Part shown: positions 60,334 to 64,000 of the stretch, in pieces
Numbering within the stretch: position 1 is the first letter of the stretch
Layout of the letters: each line of letters opens with the position of its first letter
Source of the DNA: Hymenobacter busanensis
GTDB lineage: Bacteria > Bacteroidota > Bacteroidia > Cytophagales > Hymenobacteraceae
Assembly: GCF_008727865.1 (NCBI RefSeq)
Contig: NZ_VTWU01000003.1
Coordinates: 434,001 to 498,000, forward strand
Direction of reading: 5' to 3'
Length of the DNA stretch: 64,000 bases
Made by a program: the position numbers and the translations under genes
Notes under the pieces: model-generated
What the model saw: the letters and a program-made list of their open reading frames with translations, nothing else
Told to the model about the DNA's origin: nothing
Databases searched by the model: none

Positions 60334-60377
60334 GAAAGCGCCGCTGACCGTGCAGTCAGTGGCGCTTTCTATTTTTG
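60334..60377 (+). terminator. Terminator of the purine block
   Basis: The stem GAAAGCGCCGCTGAC / GTCAGTGGCGCTTTC with one G:T is followed by TATTTTT. Confidence 0.85.
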
Positions 60378-60400
60378 GTCTTGACCTCACTCAACCTGCC

Positions 60401-61096
60401 GTGAAACGTTGCTTCATCAACTAGGAAGGCGAATCCAACAAGTTCTGGAACCTGGAAACCACCGGCTCGGCCTATGCCGTCACGTTCGGAAAAGTGGGCA
60501 CCAACGGCCGGGTGAATCGGAAAGAGCTGTTAGACGCAGCTACCTGCGAAGCGGAAGTCGCCAAGCTGATCCAAGAGAAGCTGAAAAAAGGATACTGCGA
60601 AATCGGGTCTGATGAGCCGGTGCCGGCTAAGCAGACGGCCGTCTACCGGCCGATGGATGAGGACCTGTTCTGGGAGCTGATTGCCGCCTTCAACTGGAAG
60701 CGCACCGGCGACGACGAAGCCGTGATGCGCCCCGTTGAAAAGCGTCTGGCAGCCATGCCAGTAGAGGATATTTTCGCTTTCGAAGAGATACTGGCCGAAA
60801 AGCTCTACCAACTGGATGGGGAGAAATACGCCGCTGCCTGCTACCATGGTGAAACCCGGAACATATCCGGCGACCTGTTTTTGTATGATCGGTGCGGCGT
60901 AGTCGTCAACGGTCGCGAACTGTACGAGCAGGTGGTGCAACACCCCGAACTGTGGCCGGTAGGGGGCGAGTTCGAGAGCTTGTTGTTCCTGCCGCAACAA
61001 GCGTACAAGCGGAAAACACGCGGCGGCGAATATCCTTATGTGACAAAGGTTTCCTACGAGACCTGCAGCAATGCGGCGGCTTGGCCAAATGGGTAG
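60401..61096 (+). pseudogene. WGR/DUF4240 domain gene interrupted by a TAG
   Basis: The frame GTG AAA CGT ... (VKRCFIN) reaches a TAG at 60422 and then continues in the same frame with EGESNKFWNLETTGSAYAV and FGKVGTNGRVNRKEL, the core of a WGR domain. A DUF4240-like part (DLFWELIAAFNW, EEILAEKLYQLDGEKYAAACYHG, LYDRCGVVVNGRELYEQV) follows to 61096. The intact family protein normally begins with this N-terminal segment, so the stop looks like a point mutation of a Tyr or Glu codon. Translation from an internal ATG at 60494 would lack half the WGR domain. The stop 3 bp before the next gene is convergent. Confidence 0.7.
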
Positions 61097-61099
61097 TGG

Positions 61100-62587
61100 T
61101 TATGCCGGCCGTTGCGGCCGCTTCTCCAGAATCAGCTGGGTGCGGAATTCGTGCAGGCCGCGTTCCAGACCTACCGGGTAAGTGTGCGGGTTCAGGAAGC
61201 GCCGGATGCTCGGGTCGAGGGCAGTGACTTCCTGGCGGGCTTTCTGGCGACTTTCGTTCAGGGAAGGCAGCTCCAGCACGCGTTTCCCTTGCCGGAACAC
61301 CGGCTCCAGCAACTCCCGGTACTGCGCCGACTGCACCGGGCGGCGGCGCGTAGGGTCCAGCGGGTCCACTATCGTCAGTTGCTCGGGCAGGGGCTCGGCG
61401 GTGTTGTAGAGCATGTCGGCCACGGGCTTGCCGTTCTCGCCGAAGAAGCGCCGCACCTGCAAAATGCCCGGAATGCTGGTTTTGGCCAGTTGCTCCGAGA
61501 GTTTGATGGTGAAGTCCCAGCCCGAGTTGTCGGCTTTCTTCATGGCGGCCAACTTGTACACGCCGCCCAGCGCCGGCTGGTCGTAGGCCGTCACGAGCTT
61601 GGTGCCGATGCCCCAGGTGTCGATGCGGGCGCCTTCGAGCTTGAGCGCGGTGACGAGCTGCTCGTCCAGGTCGTTGCTGGCCACGATGCGGACTTTGGGG
61701 AAGCCGGCCTCGTCGAGCAGCTTGCGGGCCTGCACGCTCAGGTAAGTCAGGTCGCCCGAATCGAGGCGGATGCCGCCCAACTCGGAACCCCGCTCGCGCA
61801 GCCGTTGAGCCACTTTGATGGCGTTGCGCACGCCTTCGAGCGTGTCGTAGGTATCCACCAGAAAAACCGAGTCGTCGGGAAACGCATCGGCGTACTTCTC
61901 GAAGGCTTCTTCCTCGCCGTCGAAGGCCATAACCCAGCTGTGGGCGTGGGTGCCGCGCACCGGAATGCCGAATTGCTGCCCGGCCAGCACGTTCGAGGTG
62001 CCGTCGGCGCCGCCGAGGTAGGCGGCGCGGGTGGCCGAGAGGCCGCCGTCGAAGCCCTGGGCGCGGCGCAGGCCGAACTCCAGAATCTGGTCAGTGGGGC
62101 CCACGGCTTCGCGGATGCGGGCGGCTTTGGTGGCAATCAGCGTCTGGAAATTCACCAGCGTGAGCAGGGCCGTTTCCACCAACTGCGCCTGCAGCAGCGG
62201 CCCCTGCACCCGAATCAGCGGCTCGTTGCCAAACACCACCGTGCCCTCGGCTACGGCGTCCACGTCGCAGGTGAAGCGCAAGTCGCGCAGGTAGTCGAGG
62301 AAGCCTTGTTCGAACAGCTGGCCGCCCCGGCTGCCGCGCAGGCTGCCGAGGTACGTGAGGTCGTCGGCCGAGAAGCGCAGGTTTTCCAGCCAGTCGACAG
62401 CGTAGGCTAGGCCGGCCGCCACGGCGTAGCCGCCTTGAAACGGCGCTTTGCGAAAGTAGAGGTGAAACACAGCCTCGCGGTCCTGCATGCCCTGCCGCCA
62501 GTAGCCGTAGGCCATCGTGAGCTGGTAGAGGTCGGTGAGCAGGGTAAGGGAAGGACGGTAGAGGGCGGAAAGGGGCTGTTCGGTCAT
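61100..62587 (-). CDS. pncB: Nicotinate phosphoribosyltransferase
   Basis: 495 residues. Makes nicotinate mononucleotide from nicotinate and PRPP with ATP (NAD salvage). Family landmarks: LLTDLYQLTMAYGYWRQG, FRKAPFQGGYAVAAGL, FGLRRAQGFDGGLSATRAAYLGG (active-site Arg and the His-like loop region), GTHAHSWVMAF, VDTYDTLEGVRNAIK, GGIRLDSGDL and DTWGIGTKLV. The substrate class and size fit the ~490-residue bacterial PncB2-type. It uses PRPP, like PurF and PyrE nearby; the metabolic link is likely coincidental. Confidence 0.93.
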   Translation of the reverse strand: MTEQPLSALYRPSLTLLTDLYQLTMAYGYWRQGMQDREAVFHLYFRKAPFQGGYAVAAGLAYAVDWLENLRFSADDLTYLGSLRGSRGGQLFEQGFLDYLRDLRFTCDVDAVAEGTVVFGNEPLIRVQGPLLQAQLVETALLTLVNFQTLIATKAARIREAVGPTDQILEFGLRRAQGFDGGLSATRAAYLGGADGTSNVLAGQQFGIPVRGTHAHSWVMAFDGEEEAFEKYADAFPDDSVFLVDTYDTLEGVRNAIKVAQRLRERGSELGGIRLDSGDLTYLSVQARKLLDEAGFPKVRIVASNDLDEQLVTALKLEGARIDTWGIGTKLVTAYDQPALGGVYKLAAMKKADNSGWDFTIKLSEQLAKTSIPGILQVRRFFGENGKPVADMLYNTAEPLPEQLTIVDPLDPTRRRPVQSAQYRELLEPVFRQGKRVLELPSLNESRQKARQEVTALDPSIRRFLNPHTYPVGLERGLHEFRTQLILEKRPQRPA

Positions 62588-62728
62588 GGCGAAAAGCAGC
62601 AGTGGACGCGGGAAGGTACGGGAGCCGGCAGAATTCGGCCGGATGCAGCGCCCGCGCCGTCCGCGTTAGCCACGCCGCTCAACGCTACCCTGTGCAACGT
62701 TCCCGCCCGCTTCCGCTACTTTGCGCCC

Positions 62729-64000
62729 ATGAAACGAATTATCCTCGGACTACTCCTGGCCGGGGCCGCGCCGGCCGCCCACGGCCAGCAGGCGGCCAAG
62801 CCCGTCAAAACCAAGATTTCGGCCCAGACCATTGAGCGCGTTGAGAAGACGCTGGCCGACGACAAGCTGCGTGGCCGCGCCCTGAACACCGGTTCGGCCG
62901 AGGCGGCGCAGTTTCTGGCCGGTGAGTTCAAACGCATCGGTTTGCAGCCGCTGACGGGCCTCACATCGTTTGAGCAAACCTTTCCGGCCTTTGAAGTGCG
63001 CAACGCCGGCTTGCAGGCAACATTGAACGGGGCCCCCGTGGCCGCCGACAACGTGGTACTGATTTCGGGCCAGGAGCAGGTGAGCTGGGCTAGCGGGCAG
63101 AGCGGCGCGCCGCGCGTGGTGGCCATCGGCCCGCAGGCAGATTACCGGAAGGAAGTTGTGCCCTTGCTCTATTCCAAGGAGAACGTGCTGATTCTGCTCG
63201 ACCCGGCGCATGCCCAGCGCTTCAAAGCCCTGGCCAACCGTTTCGGGCGCGGCAGCCAGTTTCACCCCGAAAAGCCCACGCCCAACGCCATTGCCGTGGT
63301 GCTGGCCCCGACGACGCCTACGGCAGACGCTACCTACCAACTAACGGGCAGCACCAGCATCAAGCAGCTGGAAATCAAGAATATCGTGGGCGTGCTGCCT
63401 GGCCGCGACAAGACCAAGGCGGCCGAGCAGGTCGTTTTCTCCGCCCACTACGACCACATCGGTATTCTGCCCGCCGTGGCCGGCGACTCCATTGCCAACG
63501 GCGCCGACGACGACGCCTCCGGCACCACAGCCGTGGTGGCCCTGGCCGAGCACTTCAAGAAAACCAAGCAGAACGCCCGCACGCTCATTTTCGTGGCCTT
63601 CACGGCCGAGGAAATAGGCGGCTTTGGCTCCCAGTACTTCTCCAAGCAGCTCGACCCGGCTAAGGTCACGGCCATGTTCAACATCGAGATGATCGGCAAG
63701 GTGTCGAAGTTCGGCCCCGGCGCAGCGTTCATCACCGGCTTCGACAAGTCCGACTTCGGCCCGATTCTGCAGCGCAACCTGCAGGGCAGCACCTTCAAGT
63801 TCGAGCCCGACCCGTACCCCGAGCAGCAGCTGTTCTACCGCTCCGACAACGCCACGCTGGCTCGCCTGGGGGTGCCCGCCCACAGCATCAGCACCGACCA
63901 GATTCCCACCGACAAGCTCTACCACTCGGTCGATGACGAAGTGGAAAGCCTGGATCTGAAAAACATGACAGCCGTTATCGAGGCCATTGCCGTCAGCGCC
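62729..64000 (+). CDS. Secreted M28-family metallopeptidase (3' truncated)
   Basis: A 424-residue start of a protein that runs off the window. Signal peptide MKRIILGLLLAGAAPAAHGQ. Zinc sites of an M28 aminopeptidase are present: VVFSAHYDHIG (His, Asp partner), NGADDDASGTTAVV (bridging Asp), FVAFTAEEIGGFGS (Glu-Glu) and NIEMIGKV; the distal His motif STDQIPTDKLYHSVDDE is also seen. The PA-like insertion around 130-215 is typical. Probably periplasmic or secreted. A TACTTTG six bp upstream of the start may be the -7 box. Confidence 0.85.
   Translation, partial: MKRIILGLLLAGAAPAAHGQQAAKPVKTKISAQTIERVEKTLADDKLRGRALNTGSAEAAQFLAGEFKRIGLQPLTGLTSFEQTFPAFEVRNAGLQATLNGAPVAADNVVLISGQEQVSWASGQSGAPRVVAIGPQADYRKEVVPLLYSKENVLILLDPAHAQRFKALANRFGRGSQFHPEKPTPNAIAVVLAPTTPTADATYQLTGSTSIKQLEIKNIVGVLPGRDKTKAAEQVVFSAHYDHIGILPAVAGDSIANGADDDASGTTAVVALAEHFKKTKQNARTLIFVAFTAEEIGGFGSQYFSKQLDPAKVTAMFNIEMIGKVSKFGPGAAFITGFDKSDFGPILQRNLQGSTFKFEPDPYPEQQLFYRSDNATLARLGVPAHSISTDQIPTDKLYHSVDDEVESLDLKNMTAVIEAIAVSA

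Noticed and set aside
1-64000. CRISPR arrays, prophage, integrase or rRNA genes
   Set aside because: No regularly spaced direct repeats, phage structural genes, integrase motifs or rRNA sequence were seen on either strand.

Overview
The window reads as chromosomal DNA from a high-GC member of the Bacteroidetes, most like Hymenobacter or a close Cytophagales relative. This is inferred from content: several secreted proteins with C-terminal type IX secretion (T9SS) sorting domains, PorT-like beta-barrels, a Bacteroidetes-type promoter (TTG-N19-TAnnTTTG), very little use of Shine-Dalgarno sites, and families such as DUF5723, DUF4468-like and SpoIIAA-like/STAS-SEC14 proteins. No phage, plasmid, CRISPR or intact insertion sequence was seen.

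Layout. 1-9 kb: the tail of a pectate lyase-like protein, a secreted vWA protein, a lipoprotein, an MFS transporter, a DUF922-like metalloprotease, an M23 peptidase and a PDZ/alpha-beta hydrolase. 8.7-15.6 kb: an ALDH3-type aldehyde dehydrogenase, a DUF5723 outer-membrane protein, a long-chain-alcohol-oxidase-like GMC flavoenzyme, a CzcO-like flavoprotein and a tiny ORF with its own terminator. 16.2-19.4 kb: a compact flavoprotein / type III polyketide synthase / methyltransferase operon, probably for a phenolic lipid or alkylpyrone. 19.4-28.2 kb: a class IV-like HDAC, a PAS histidine kinase, tRNA-Val(GAC) and assorted small genes. 28.3-33.9 kb: a MacAB-like ABC efflux operon (adaptor, two permeases, a secreted protein, an ATPase) and a lipoprotein. 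34-39 kb: a sigma-54 response regulator and a large hybrid kinase. 39.3-46.2 kb: two T9SS cargo proteins, a DNA/RNA endonuclease and envelope proteins.

46.6-60.3 kb is a nucleotide-biosynthesis block, all on the + strand. It opens with a candidate structured RNA and a 45-aa ORF, followed by a divergent pyrD, then pyrF and pyrE (last steps to UMP). Next come purL, purQ, purC, a 46-aa coupled ORF, a GNAT gene, purD, purN, purF and purM, covering PRPP to GAR, formyl-GAR, FGAM, AIR and the SAICAR step. The block is followed by a WGR/DUF4240 gene broken by a stop codon, nicotinate phosphoribosyltransferase and the start of an M28 peptidase.

The most unusual items are: the promoter-pseudoknot-terminator element at 46.63-46.81 kb; the PyrD homologue lacking the usual catalytic loop; the small ORF overlapping purC and the GNAT gene; the type III PKS operon; several dispersed repeats lying immediately 5' of start codons; and a palindrome inside the purN reading frame. 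Functions rest on motif recognition by eye; no database search was run.
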